The notes: generated by a model from the letters alone, not told the origin. Shown: positions 36,299 to 46,043, counted from the stretch's first letter. The stretch: 64,000 bases of DNA from Bacteroidales bacterium (GCA_017399905.1 JAFQAR010000103.1:1-64000); one strand, 5' to 3'. Translations and numbers: made by a program.

Positions 36299-38292
36299 AA
36301 AAGTTGATTCCCGTTATTCTGGCCATTTTCGCTGCCGCAGCGGCACAGGCCATGACTCTTGAGCTAAAGTCTCCTGACGGAAAGCTCGTCGTTCAGGTAG
36401 AGACAGGCGCAGGCGTCTACTATACGCTCAGCCATGGCGGAGACCGTATCCTTTACAAGTCTCCGGTAGCAATGCACATGACCGACGGAACCGTTTTCGG
36501 TGGTGACGAGTCGTTGTCCAAGATCAACCGCAGAAGTGTGAGACAGTCTTTCGAGGCAGCTCTCTACAAGAAATCCGAAGTAAAGGATGAATTCAACGAG
36601 ATGACCCTCAACTTCAGGAAGTATATGCTCATTTTCAGAGCTTACAACGACGGTATGGCATACCGCTTCGTTTCAAAGATGGGCAAGTCTTTTGAGGTGG
36701 AGAACGAGGTGGCCGAATTCAATTTCGCAAAGGACTGGAACATGTGGGCTGCCTATGTGAGCCAGAACACACAGTCTCTCGAGACCCAGTTCTTCAACTC
36801 TCATGAGAGCCAGTACACATACACTCCGATTTCGCAGTGGAACAAGGAAAGGATGGCCTTCCTTCCTCTTATGGTGGACGGTCCTAACGGCAAGAAGGTG
36901 GTGATCAGCGAGTCTGACCTTATGGATTATCCCGGTATGTTCCTTTACAACGGCAAGGGTTCGAAGGGCATTTCCGCTGTTTTCGCGAAGCGTCCGTCAA
37001 AAGTCCGTCAGGGCGGTCATAACAACCTTCAGATGCTCGTAGAAGAGACTGAGGACTATATTTCCGCAAACAAGGGCAAGGTTGCCTTCCCTTGGAGAAT
37101 CATCTCTGTTTCCGAGAAGGATGCTCAGATGGCCGACAACGACATGGTTTATCGTCTTGCATCGCCTTCGGATCCTAATACAGACTGGAGCTGGATCCTC
37201 CCGGGCAAGGTTGCATGGGAATGGTGGAACGACTGGAACCTCAAGGATGTTGCCTTCAAGCCGGGTGTCAACACAGAGACCTATAAGTATTATATAGACT
37301 TCGCATGCAAGTACGGAATCGAGTATGTGATCCTCGACGAGGGATGGTCGGTGAACGGTGAGGCGGATCTTTTCAAGGTCGTTCCTGAGATCGACCTCGA
37401 GGAGCTGGTATCATATGCTGAAAAGAGAAGTGTGGGAATCATTCTCTGGGCTGGATATCAGGCCTTCGACAGGGATATGGAAGCTGTCTGCAGACATTAT
37501 TCGCAGATGGGTGTGAAGGGATTCAAGATCGACTTCATGGACCGTGCGGACCAGTATATGGTCAATTTCCACAAGCGTGCCGCAGAGACTGCCGCAAGAT
37601 ACCGTATGGTTGTGGATTTCCACGGAACATACAAGCCTACAGGCCTCAACAGGACATATCCTAACGTCCTCAACTATGAGGGTGTATTCGGCCTCGAGAA
37701 CATGAAGTGGTGCGCTCCTGATGTGGACCAGATGGAATATGACGTTACAGTGCCTTATATCCGCATGATGGCCGGTCCTATGGACTATACCCAGGGTGCA
37801 ATGAAGAATGCCACAAGGGAAACTTACCGTCCGAACCATCATGAGCCTATGAGCCAGGGAACACGCTGCCACCAGCTTGGTGCATACGTTGTGTTCGAGT
37901 CTCCGCTCAACATGCTCTGCGACACTCCTTCGCATTATCTTCAGGAGAAGGAAAGCACTTCGTTCATCTCTGCTGTCCCTACCGTATGGGATGAGACCGT
38001 TGCCCTCGACGGAAAGGTGGGCGACTACATCGCTATGGCAAGAAGAGCTGACAACGTATGGTATGTGGGTGCCATGACAGACTGGAACGAGCGTACCATC
38101 GAGCTCGACCTCAGCTTCCTTCCTGACGGACAGTATGAGATGGAAGTGTTCAAGGATGGTCCTTCGGCACATGTCACAGCTACCGACTACGTACGCGAGA
38201 CCGTGAAGGTTCCTGCTGACCGCAAGGTCCAGGTCAAGATGGCTCCGGGTGGCGGATATGCTGCAAGAATTACGAAAATCGTAAGAAAATAA
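36295..38292 (+). CDS. Glycoside hydrolase family 97 (alpha-galactosidase/alpha-glucosidase type)
   Basis: 665 residues with signal peptide (MKKLIPVILAIFAAAAAQA). N-terminal beta-sandwich (SPDGKLVVQVETG, YRFVSKMGK), central (beta/alpha)8 barrel (WEWWNDWNLKD, YVILDEGWS), C-terminal beta domain. GH97 has inverting enzymes (SusB alpha-glucosidase, Glu base) and retaining enzymes (Asp nucleophile). VKGFKIDFMDRADQ has an Asp where the retaining type has its nucleophile, so alpha-galactosidase activity is favoured; EGVFGLENMKW is the acid-region block. Periplasmic. Starts within the stop codon of the ATPase gene. Confidence 0.9.
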   Translation: MKKLIPVILAIFAAAAAQAMTLELKSPDGKLVVQVETGAGVYYTLSHGGDRILYKSPVAMHMTDGTVFGGDESLSKINRRSVRQSFEAALYKKSEVKDEFNEMTLNFRKYMLIFRAYNDGMAYRFVSKMGKSFEVENEVAEFNFAKDWNMWAAYVSQNTQSLETQFFNSHESQYTYTPISQWNKERMAFLPLMVDGPNGKKVVISESDLMDYPGMFLYNGKGSKGISAVFAKRPSKVRQGGHNNLQMLVEETEDYISANKGKVAFPWRIISVSEKDAQMADNDMVYRLASPSDPNTDWSWILPGKVAWEWWNDWNLKDVAFKPGVNTETYKYYIDFACKYGIEYVILDEGWSVNGEADLFKVVPEIDLEELVSYAEKRSVGIILWAGYQAFDRDMEAVCRHYSQMGVKGFKIDFMDRADQYMVNFHKRAAETAARYRMVVDFHGTYKPTGLNRTYPNVLNYEGVFGLENMKWCAPDVDQMEYDVTVPYIRMMAGPMDYTQGAMKNATRETYRPNHHEPMSQGTRCHQLGAYVVFESPLNMLCDTPSHYLQEKESTSFISAVPTVWDETVALDGKVGDYIAMARRADNVWYVGAMTDWNERTIELDLSFLPDGQYEMEVFKDGPSAHVTATDYVRETVKVPADRKVQVKMAPGGGYAARITKIVRK

Positions 38293-38325
38293 CACTATAA
38301 ACATTCATTAAAATTATTGATAATC

Positions 38326-39699
38326 ATGGAATTACCTTTTGCAGAATCGTGGAAGATCAAGATGGTCGAGCCACTTCGCGTAAGCACACGAGCTGAGCGT
38401 GAACAGTGGATTAAGGAGGCTGACTATAACCTTTTCAACCTCAAGTCGGATCAGGTGTATATCGATTGTCTCACAGACTCGGGAACTGGCGCGATGAGCG
38501 ACCGTCAGTGGGCTGCCATGATGATGGGCGACGAGAGCTATGCGGGTTCGTCATCATTCTTCCAGCTTAAGGAAACAATCACAAGAATTACAGGTTTCGA
38601 GTACGTCATCCCTACCCATCAGGGCCGTGCTGCGGAGAACGTCCTCTTCAGCCACCTCGTGACACCGGGAGCTGTAGTGCCTGGAAATTCACACTTCGAC
38701 ACCACAAAGGGTCATATCGAGAGCCGCAAGGCCTTTGCGGTAGACTGCACCGTGGACGAGGCGAAGGACACCCAGCTTGAGGTGCCTTTCAAGGGTAACG
38801 TCGATCCGAAGAAGCTCGAGAAGGTGCTTGCAGAAAAGGCTGAGCTTGTTCCTTTCATCATCGTCACCATTACAAACAACACTGCAGGCGGACAGCCTGT
38901 ATCAATGCAGAATCTCCGCGAGGTACGTGCAATCGCCGACAAGTATGGAAAGAGGGTTATCTTCGATTCTGCCCGTTTCGTCGAGAACGCATATTTCATC
39001 CGCACACGCGAGGAAGGATACGGCGACAAGCCGATCAAGGAAATCTGCAAGGAAATGTTCTCATATGCAGACGGTATGACTATGTCTTCAAAGAAGGACG
39101 GTCTCGTAAACATGGGTGGCTTCATCGCTACACGTCATGAGGACTGGTATGAAGGCGCAAAGAGATTCTGCATCCCGTTCGAGGGCTTCCTTACATATGG
39201 AGGTATGAACGGCCGTGATATGGCTGCCCTTGCCGTTGGTCTTGACGAGAATACTGAGCTCGAGACCATCGAGACACGTATACGCCAGGTGCAGTATCTT
39301 GCTGCGAAGCTTGACGAGTACGGAATCCCTTACCAGCGTCCTGTCGGAGGTCATGCCCTCTTCATTGACGCAGACAAGGTTCTCGACCAGATTCCTAAGG
39401 AGGAGTTCCCTGCCCAGACACTCGCCATCGAGCTTTACATCGAGGCAGGTGTACGTGGCTGTGAGATCGGATACATCCTTGCGGACCGTGATCCTGTGAC
39501 CCGTGAGAACCGTTTCGGAGGCCTTGACCTTCTACGTCTCTGCATCGCACGCCGTGTCTATACTAACAACCACATGGATGTGATCGCAGCGGCTCTCAAG
39601 AACGTATATGACCGTCGTCACGAGATCACACGCGGTGTGAAGATCGTTTGGGAGACAGAGCTCATGCGCCACTTCACTGTCAAGCTCGAGAGACTCTGA
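38326..39699 (+). CDS. tnaA: Tryptophanase (tryptophan indole-lyase)
   Basis: 457 residues from the ATG at 38326 (a TTG at 38317 is less likely). PLP enzyme splitting tryptophan to indole, pyruvate and ammonia. DCLTDSGTGAMSDRQWAAMMMGDESYAGS, represented here by LTDSGTGAMS and MMMGDESYAGS; IPTHQGRAAENV; the PLP lysine in MTMSSKKDGLV; GGHALFIDA. The specificity segment reads GVRGCEIG, like the VEIG of E. coli TnaA and unlike the MERG of tyrosine phenol-lyase, whose Arg binds the phenol. No tnaC-like leader with a Trp codon is seen in the 33 bp upstream. Terminator follows. Confidence 0.9.
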   Translation: MELPFAESWKIKMVEPLRVSTRAEREQWIKEADYNLFNLKSDQVYIDCLTDSGTGAMSDRQWAAMMMGDESYAGSSSFFQLKETITRITGFEYVIPTHQGRAAENVLFSHLVTPGAVVPGNSHFDTTKGHIESRKAFAVDCTVDEAKDTQLEVPFKGNVDPKKLEKVLAEKAELVPFIIVTITNNTAGGQPVSMQNLREVRAIADKYGKRVIFDSARFVENAYFIRTREEGYGDKPIKEICKEMFSYADGMTMSSKKDGLVNMGGFIATRHEDWYEGAKRFCIPFEGFLTYGGMNGRDMAALAVGLDENTELETIETRIRQVQYLAAKLDEYGIPYQRPVGGHALFIDADKVLDQIPKEEFPAQTLAIELYIEAGVRGCEIGYILADRDPVTRENRFGGLDLLRLCIARRVYTNNHMDVIAAALKNVYDRRHEITRGVKIVWETELMRHFTVKLERL

Positions 39700-39727
39700 G
39701 CATAAGTTTCCGAACAGGAGAAAGATG

Positions 39728-39758
39728 ACCGGCTAAAAGAGATTTTAGCCGGTTTCTT
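39728..39758 (+). terminator. Terminator after tnaA
   Basis: Perfect 11-bp stem ACCGGCTAAAA / TTTTAGCCGGT with a 4-nt loop, followed by TTCTTT. Confidence 0.9.
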
Positions 39759-40096
39759 TATTTCACGAAGCTTTTGTCAGCCCATCTGAAGCTGTTCCAG
39801 CGGCGGACGAAGATGAGGCCGCGGATGTTCTCGTCCAGAGCGAAGATGGCCCACATTACGATGATGCCGACTATGACAGGATAGTATATGTCCCCGGCGC
39901 TTCTGAGGGAGTTGACTCCGAAGAAATTGAGGGCGCGTCCGTTTTCAAGAAGCACCTCTATCCACAGTATGGTGGCTCCTGTGGATATTATCCACGGGTC
40001 TGAGGTGAGCATGGACAGTATGCTCCTGCCGAAGAGGCCAGCTGACGGCTCAGTCTTCCGAAACGCATAAGCTGAATTACAAGAAAACGGTCGGGA
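39758..40096 (-). pseudogene. Remnant of a MATE-family multidrug efflux transporter, C-terminal end only
   Basis: About 112 codons are open on the minus strand; the first ATG is at 40012, well inside the homologous part. SILSMLTSDPWII, ILWIEVLLENGRALNFFGVNSLRSAGD and FALDENIRGLIFVRRW match the last three helices of NorM/MATE proteins (about 450 residues); the middle motif is longer than quoted blocks only by a few residues. Between VIVGIIVMW and FALDEN about 25 residues of a normal MATE are missing, so an internal deletion is likely as well. The remaining ~340 N-terminal residues are absent; the esterase gene lies in their place. No start signal. Decayed copy, probably not expressed. Confidence 0.75.
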
Positions 40097-42175
40097 TCAT
40101 TCTATTTCAGCGCGGAAGGTGGAGGCGGGGAGGGAGGCACCGTTGACGAGGTTGGCGCGGGTGAACGGCTGCCATGCATATCTGACATGACGCGGGTTCA
40201 TTCCGTCCGTTTCCAAAATCACCTTGTTGCCTTCGATTCTGGCCGCCACAGGGCGGAAGATGCCGTTTTCATCTCCGATTTCGAAACACCTGAGTGCCTC
40301 TCCGTCGGAGGTCTTCAGACCTTCTGCGTGTGTGAATTCCACAATGACGATATCCTTTTTGCCGGTAGCCTTGAGGAAGAGAGGGCCGGAAGGGACTGTC
40401 TTGAAGCCGTATTCGTTATGGAGAGCTATCCGTCCGAGTCTTTCACCGACCGGCTTCTTCTGGCGAGGATGTACGTCCAGCGAGTCGCCGACATCGCTGC
40501 TGACGGCCATTCCGCAGTGTGGAATGGTCTCGGAGAGCCTTCTCTGGCTGTCTCTGAACCATGTCCATGACGGTCTGTCAAGACTTGAAAGCTGTACGAA
40601 ATGGAACGGCATCTGCGGGTTGTCCCAATAGGCTCTCCAGCTGTCCGTGAGCAGGGTGAAAAGCTTTTCGTGAGCCTCGGGATTGTGGGCGTTGGACTCT
40701 CCCTGATACCATATTACACCTTTTACAGGATATCTTTCCAGAGGCATGATGCCGCTTTCGAAGAGATAGCAAGGCTCGTACGGGTGCCTTGTGGCTCCGG
40801 ATTCGGGATAGCCGATGTTCCTGGCCGCACGTCCCCTTGCCCAGTCCTGGATGAAGTCATTGCCAAGCCAGTTGTTGAAGATGGCAGGGAATTCTCTCTC
40901 AAGGGTCTTCCTGTCGGTCCAGGATTCTGTGGTCGAACCTCCTATGGCATTGCATATGAGGCCTACAGGCACGTCCAGGCTGTCTCTGAGCATTTTTCCG
41001 AAATGGTAAGCTACGGCTGAGAATGTCCTGACGTTCTCTCCGTCACATGCCTTCCAGGTGGCGGGACGGTAGTATTCGAGCCTTTGAACGGAGTCTATGG
41101 CCTCGTCGCTCCATCGGACATTATCGGTCTTCCATCTTGCCTTCATGTCGAAGAGGCGGAGGTCCGGGTCGGCCGGAGTGTCTCCCGCGTCCGAAGATTC
41201 GCAGACCATGAAGGCCATGTTGGACTGGCCGGAGCATACCCATACTTCTCCTGAGGCCACGTCTTCATAGACGAGCTTCCTTCCGCCTCCCGCGATGGTG
41301 AGGGTGATGCCGGTGGCGGCCTTCAGCGGCCGGACCGTGATCTCCCATTGTCCGGAAGCAGGTGTCAGGGTATGGGCCCTTATCCTGCGGAAGGGGCCTT
41401 CCATTGTCAGGTTTATTTCTGTTCCGGCATCTGCCAGACCTCTGAAAGTCAAAGGTATGCCTCTCTGCAGGACCATGCCGTCCGAATAGACGGAAGGCAT
41501 CTGCAGTCCGCCGTGGTCTCCGGTTATTGCGGAATATACCGTTGAGGCGAGGATGCCTGCTCCTTCAGCGGTCGGATGGATGGAATCCGGGAGAAGGTCT
41601 GGACGCCGGTGGAGTTCCGGATGGAAATCGATCAGTTCAGTTCCTGCGGCCCGGGCTACGTCTTCTATAGCTTTCCGGATGTCTGCATGCCACTGCCTGG
41701 TGCCCGAAATGAATCTGTGATGCTTCGGTGTAATCGGACTTAATCCGGCGATGATCACTCTGACGTGCGGATTCGCTTTGCGTACGGAGTCGATGAGCGC
41801 CAGATAGTCTCCCACGAAATCATCCCTGTAATTCGGCCAGTTGCGCGGGTCGGTGTCGTTGAGGCCCAGGTGGATGACGGCGATGTCGCCGGCGAAATCG
41901 AGGGCCTCGGAGAATTCGGGCTGCTGCATGTACGGCCTGTGGCCTTTCCGCAGCAGCGTCGCGCCCGGACGGCCGAAATTGCCGACCTCATACCCGTCTC
42001 CCAGCATCCGCTGGAGCTGCGACGGATATGAGTCGTTGTCCCGGTCTTCGATGCCGGTGCCGTATGTGACGCTGTCACCGATGCAGGCGACCTTCACGAC
42101 CTTCTGCTGTGCGAAACCCGAAAGCACGCTTCCGGCAAGCAGGAGAAGGACCGCAAGTAATCCTGATCTTTTCAT
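40097..42175 (-). CDS. Two-domain exported esterase: SGNH hydrolase plus sialate O-acetylesterase-like domain
   Basis: 692 residues with signal peptide (to about residue 22, GFAQ). Domain 1 (about 25-220): SGNH/GDSL lipase, nucleophile in IGDSVTYGTG, GLNDTDP, and the acid-His pair in DSIHPTAEGAG. Domain 2 (about 225-692): sialate-9-O-acetylesterase type with a beta insert, VWVCSGQSNMAFMV, NAIGGSTTESW, WYQGESNAHN and a C-terminal DVHPRQKKPVGERLGRIA. Deacetylates glycans, perhaps sialic acids or xylan/pectin side chains. ATG overlaps the mrp stop by one base. Two different catalytic esterase domains in one chain are unusual. Confidence 0.9.
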   Translation of the reverse strand: MKRSGLLAVLLLLAGSVLSGFAQQKVVKVACIGDSVTYGTGIEDRDNDSYPSQLQRMLGDGYEVGNFGRPGATLLRKGHRPYMQQPEFSEALDFAGDIAVIHLGLNDTDPRNWPNYRDDFVGDYLALIDSVRKANPHVRVIIAGLSPITPKHHRFISGTRQWHADIRKAIEDVARAAGTELIDFHPELHRRPDLLPDSIHPTAEGAGILASTVYSAITGDHGGLQMPSVYSDGMVLQRGIPLTFRGLADAGTEINLTMEGPFRRIRAHTLTPASGQWEITVRPLKAATGITLTIAGGGRKLVYEDVASGEVWVCSGQSNMAFMVCESSDAGDTPADPDLRLFDMKARWKTDNVRWSDEAIDSVQRLEYYRPATWKACDGENVRTFSAVAYHFGKMLRDSLDVPVGLICNAIGGSTTESWTDRKTLEREFPAIFNNWLGNDFIQDWARGRAARNIGYPESGATRHPYEPCYLFESGIMPLERYPVKGVIWYQGESNAHNPEAHEKLFTLLTDSWRAYWDNPQMPFHFVQLSSLDRPSWTWFRDSQRRLSETIPHCGMAVSSDVGDSLDVHPRQKKPVGERLGRIALHNEYGFKTVPSGPLFLKATGKKDIVIVEFTHAEGLKTSDGEALRCFEIGDENGIFRPVAARIEGNKVILETDGMNPRHVRYAWQPFTRANLVNGASLPASTFRAEIE

Positions 42176-43239
42176 TATTTCAATATTGATGCAAGCTTCT
42201 CTGCCAGAGCTATGAACGCAAGTCCGTCCGGACGGCTTGAAAGCGCGGCCGGCTCTCCGCTGTCACCGCCTTCGCGGATGCTCTGTACGATAGGGATCTG
42301 ACCGAGAAGAGGAATGTCGTATTTTTCGGCCATGCGCTGTCCGCCTCCCTGACCGAAGATGTGGTATCTTTCGTCAGGATGTTCGGCAGGAGTGAACCAT
42401 GCCATGTTCTCCACAAGACCGAATATAGGCTTCTTGACGCTGTCGTTCCTGAACATGTTTACTCCTTTCTCCACATCTGCCAGTGCCACATCCTGAGGGG
42501 TGCTCACGATCACGGCACCCTCCATAGGAATGTCGTGGACGAGGCTGATATGGATGTCTCCCGTTCCCGGAGGCATGTCGATGAGAAGGAAGTCGAGCTC
42601 TCCCCATCGTACCTGCAGTATCATCTGTTTCAATGCGTTGCATGCCATAGGGCCACGCCAGATAAGTGCCTGCTCCGGCTTTGCGAAATAGCCTATTGAC
42701 ATCCACTTGACACCGTATTTCTCCAGAGGGAGGATTACCTCCTTTTCTCCTTCAAGAATTGCGTCGGGAAGGGCTCCTTCGGTGGCGGTCATCTTCGGCA
42801 CGGAAGGTCCGTAGACGTCGGCGTCGGCGAGTCCGACCCTGTAGCCGAGACGCGCAAGCGCAGTCGCGAGGTTCACGGAAACGGTCGATTTTCCGACGCC
42901 TCCCTTGCCGGACGCGATGCCGATGACATGCCTTACGCCGGCGAGCTCCTCGAATCCCAGGTCAAGACCCGGCTTCTTCTTCGGAGCCGCCTCTTCCTTT
43001 ATGACGGTCTTCACCTCCACTTCGGTTCCAGCCGGTGAATTCCTGATTATCGCAGCCTTCGCGCTGCCTATAAGATATTCCGCAAGAGGGTCGCGGTGCT
43101 TCGAAAAGGCAAGCGTCACGCTTACCTTTCCTTCGCTGACCTCCACATTCTCCACCATTCCCAGCTCCACGATGTTCCTGTCGCCTTTTGCCGGGTGCTC
43201 CACTTCAAGGAGCCATCTGTTCACTTCGTTTACCTTCAT
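42175..43239 (-). CDS. mrp: Mrp/ApbC Fe-S cluster carrier ATPase
   Basis: 354 residues. N-terminal MIP18-like (DUF59) region (about 1-85), then the P-loop NTPase with the deviant Walker A GIASGKGGVGKSTVSVNLA, ADVYGPSVPKM and FLLIDMPPGTGD. Carries and inserts Fe-S clusters, linking it to the suf genes at 7-9 kb. The CxxC of many Mrp proteins is not visible near the C terminus. Starts 2 bp after the peptidase stop, so it is inside the rnhB-peptidase operon. Confidence 0.93.
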   Translation of the reverse strand: MKVNEVNRWLLEVEHPAKGDRNIVELGMVENVEVSEGKVSVTLAFSKHRDPLAEYLIGSAKAAIIRNSPAGTEVEVKTVIKEEAAPKKKPGLDLGFEELAGVRHVIGIASGKGGVGKSTVSVNLATALARLGYRVGLADADVYGPSVPKMTATEGALPDAILEGEKEVILPLEKYGVKWMSIGYFAKPEQALIWRGPMACNALKQMILQVRWGELDFLLIDMPPGTGDIHISLVHDIPMEGAVIVSTPQDVALADVEKGVNMFRNDSVKKPIFGLVENMAWFTPAEHPDERYHIFGQGGGQRMAEKYDIPLLGQIPIVQSIREGGDSGEPAALSSRPDGLAFIALAEKLASILK

Positions 43240-43241
43240 GT

Positions 43242-45401
43242 CTATCTCACTATATCCATTTCGTCAATGAGCCACTTGGCGCCGCCGAACTTCTCCACGA
43301 TGAAGAGGACGTATCTGATGTCCACGTTTATGCATCGCTGAAGTTCAGGTTCGAACATCACGTCGCTGCTCATGGACTCCCAGTTGCCGTCGAAGGCAAG
43401 TCCTATGAGTTCGCCGTTTGCGTTGAGCACAGGACTGCCGGAATTACCTCCGGTGATGTCGTTGTTGCTGAGGAAGGCTACAGGCATCTTTCCGTCCTTC
43501 ATCGCATATTTTCCGAAATCCCTTGTCTTCCAGAGATGCTTGAGCTTCTCCGGAACCACGAATTCCCAGTTGTCCGGATCTTCCTTCTCCATCACTCCGT
43601 CGAGGGTGGTGTAGTGCTTGTAGATCACGGCGTCCTTAGGAGAGTATCCGCCCACGGTACCGTATGTGAGTCGCATTGTGAAGTTGGCGTCAGGATATGA
43701 CGGTTCTCCCTTCTTCCACTCCAGAAGGCCTGCGGTGTAGGTCTTTCTTGCCGCAGCGAGGTCTTCCGCAGATTTTGACGCCCTTACGTTGGCAGCGAGG
43801 GTCTGTGCAAAGATGGACTTGCCCACTGCGCATGCAGGGTCCTCGAATATTCCTGTTCCCTTTTCAGCGACGGCCTTCTCCAGCTTTTCCTTCGATGTGA
43901 AGTCGCTGCTGTCGAAGAGGTTGTCGACGAAGGCGTCGATGTCCATGGTCGCGAAGTCTTCGGACAGTCCGGCCGGGTAGTTCTCCGGAGCCGCATTCTC
44001 CCTGTAGAACTTCATCATCGCCTTGGCCACCTTCCTGTCTGTTGCCACAGAATAGTCGTTGTATGCTGCAGTAACGGCCTTCAGGGCGTCATTGAGCGCA
44101 GCGACGCTGTCTTTTCCCGCAACGACATTGCGGCTGAACATGTTGCTGAGGCTGAGTGCGAACGTGGTGAGCTCTATCTTGAAGATGGACTCATATGCAG
44201 TGGTGAAGGCGAGGTTGTCCTTCCTTCCTGCCGCAACACCGTTCGCGAGGTCGTCGAGGGCGGTTTCATATTTAGCCTTGCGCTTGTCATTTTCGTTCAC
44301 CCAGCGTGAGAAAGCGTTCTCTTCCTGCTCGGCTCTTCCGATGATGTTGAGCTTGTCGAAAGCGAGCTTCATTCCCTGCCACTTCTTCCATCCGTTGGTA
44401 GAGCTGGAATACTTGCTTGCATACTGGATCTTCACCTTAGGGTCTGCGAGCATGTCCGCAAGCATCACTTCCTGACGTACGGTGCGTGCGGCGATGCGGA
44501 TGTCGTTCTGCTCGATCTGGAACTTGAGCTCAGGCGAGGTCTGGAAGCGTGTGGTGCGTCCCGGATAACCCATTATCATGGTGTAGTCGCCTTCTTCGAT
44601 GCCGGCGATAGAGATCTTCAGATGGCTGTTCCTTGTCCTGAGAGGGACGTTTGCAGGAGAATATTCCGCAGGCTTGTTGTTCTTGCCGGCGTATACGCGG
44701 AACATGGAGAAGTCTCCAGTGTGGCGAGGCCACATCCAGTTGTCCGTGTCTGCACCGAACTTTCCGATCGATGAAGGCGGTGCTCCGACGAAACGGACGT
44801 CCTTATATTCCTTTGAGACAATGAGATAGATGACGTTGTCGTTGTAGAAAGGCACTATGTCGACATTGCAGTCAGGATTGCGCTTCTTTGCGTCGGCAAC
44901 CATCTCTTCGATGGCTTTCTCCGCAGCCTTCGCCGCCAGTTCCTCGACATTCGTGCTGTCGCGGTATTTCTTCATGGCCTTCTTCGATGCCTTCTCTATC
45001 GATTCGGTCACGTCCTTCATGTATTCGAGGAAGGTTACGGTCAGGCCTTCGCAAGGGAGCTCCTCGCTGCGGTTCATGGCCCAATAACCGTCCTTGAGGT
45101 AGTCGTGCTCGACGCTGCTGAGCTTCTGGATGCTGCCGTATCCGCAGTGGTGGTTGGTGATGAGGAGTCCGTCGCTCGAGATGATCTCGCCGGTACATCC
45201 GCCTCCGAACTGCACGATCGCGTCCTTGAGCGAACTGTTGTTCATGTCGTAGATCTGTTTTGCCGAGAGCTTGCAGCCGAGATCCTTCATGGCCTTGCTG
45301 TTCATCTTCTGAAGGAGAGGGAGCATCCACATTCCTTCGTCAGCCCTTACGCTGCCTGCAAATACTGCGACGGCAGCGAGAATGCATAGGATTTTCTTCA
45401 T
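43242..45401 (-). CDS. S46 family dipeptidyl-peptidase (DPP7-like)
   Basis: 719 residues from the ATG at 45401 (MKKILCILAAVAVFAGSVRA signal peptide); a longer open frame upstream is not a good start. Removes dipeptides from peptide N termini in the periplasm. Catalytic triad blocks: His85 in ITNHHCGYGS, DTDNWMWPRHTGDFS, and Ser in GGNSGSPVLN. Downstream FDGNWES has Gly at the P1-specificity position that is Arg in DPP11, so a DPP7-like preference for hydrophobic P1 residues is inferred. Between rnhB and mrp in one operon. Confidence 0.93.
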   Translation of the reverse strand: MKKILCILAAVAVFAGSVRADEGMWMLPLLQKMNSKAMKDLGCKLSAKQIYDMNNSSLKDAIVQFGGGCTGEIISSDGLLITNHHCGYGSIQKLSSVEHDYLKDGYWAMNRSEELPCEGLTVTFLEYMKDVTESIEKASKKAMKKYRDSTNVEELAAKAAEKAIEEMVADAKKRNPDCNVDIVPFYNDNVIYLIVSKEYKDVRFVGAPPSSIGKFGADTDNWMWPRHTGDFSMFRVYAGKNNKPAEYSPANVPLRTRNSHLKISIAGIEEGDYTMIMGYPGRTTRFQTSPELKFQIEQNDIRIAARTVRQEVMLADMLADPKVKIQYASKYSSSTNGWKKWQGMKLAFDKLNIIGRAEQEENAFSRWVNENDKRKAKYETALDDLANGVAAGRKDNLAFTTAYESIFKIELTTFALSLSNMFSRNVVAGKDSVAALNDALKAVTAAYNDYSVATDRKVAKAMMKFYRENAAPENYPAGLSEDFATMDIDAFVDNLFDSSDFTSKEKLEKAVAEKGTGIFEDPACAVGKSIFAQTLAANVRASKSAEDLAAARKTYTAGLLEWKKGEPSYPDANFTMRLTYGTVGGYSPKDAVIYKHYTTLDGVMEKEDPDNWEFVVPEKLKHLWKTRDFGKYAMKDGKMPVAFLSNNDITGGNSGSPVLNANGELIGLAFDGNWESMSSDVMFEPELQRCINVDIRYVLFIVEKFGGAKWLIDEMDIVR

Positions 45402-45431
45402 ATCTTCAAGTTGTTTTGTTTGTCCGGTCAA

Positions 45432-46043
45432 TCAGAAAAGCGTGGGTTCCAGCTGCTTGAGGTGGAAGCTTTTCCTGTGGTGGGGTGTATATCCGTGTCC
45501 GATGATGGCGTCTATATGCTCCTTCGTCGGATATCCCATGTTGCGCTCCCAGCCGTACTGAGGGTATTCCTGCGCAAGTCTGCGCATATATTCGTCCCTG
45601 TAGGTCTTCGCCAGTACGGAAGCGGCCGCTATCGATGCGAACTTTGCGTCACCCTTGACCACGCATTGGTACGGGTAGCCGTCGAAGGGCTTGAAGCGGT
45701 TGCCGTCGATGAGCAGGAATTCCGGCTTCACGCCCAGTTTCCGTACCGCCCTCTGCATGCCTGTGATGGATGCGTTGAGTATGTTGATGGCGTCGATTTC
45801 TTCGGCGCTGACCTCTTCCACGGCCCATGCCACCGCCTCCCTCTCTATTATGGGACGCAGTGTCTCCCTTGCCTTTTCCGTCATCTTCTTGGAGTCATTC
45901 AGCAGAGGATGGTGGAAGTCCTTGGGAAGAATCACGGCAGCGGCGAACACCGGACCGGCCAGCGGGCCTCTTCCGGCTTCGTCGCAGCCTGCCTCCGTCA
46001 GGTCTGCATGAAGATAGCTCAAAAGGTGTGGTTCATTGCGCAT
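45432..46043 (-). CDS. rnhB: Ribonuclease HII
   Basis: 203 residues from ATG 46043; a GTG at 46058 is an alternative. Cuts the RNA strand of RNA-DNA hybrids and single ribonucleotides in DNA. Active-site motifs: [15 protein letters not shown] (Asp-Glu), [26 protein letters not shown] -7 box TATTTTTG (46055-46048) is just 4 bp before the ATG, so a leaderless transcript is possible; otherwise it is read through from the XRE gene 18 bp upstream. Confidence 0.96.
   Translation of the reverse strand: MRNEPHLLSYLHADLTEAGCDEAGRGPLAGPVFAAAVILPKDFHHPLLNDSKKMTEKARETLRPIIEREAVAWAVEEVSAEEIDAINILNASITGMQRAVRKLGVKPEFLLIDGNRFKPFDGYPYQCVVKGDAKFASIAAASVLAKTYRDEYMRRLAQEYPQYGWERNMGYPTKEHIDAIIGHGYTPHHRKSFHLKQLEPTLF

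Noticed and set aside
38317-38325. TTG start for tnaA three codons upstream
   Set aside because: An ATG with the family-typical N terminus follows at once.
38293-38325. TnaC-like leader peptide before tnaA
   Set aside because: The gap is only 33 bp and has no ORF with a Trp codon.
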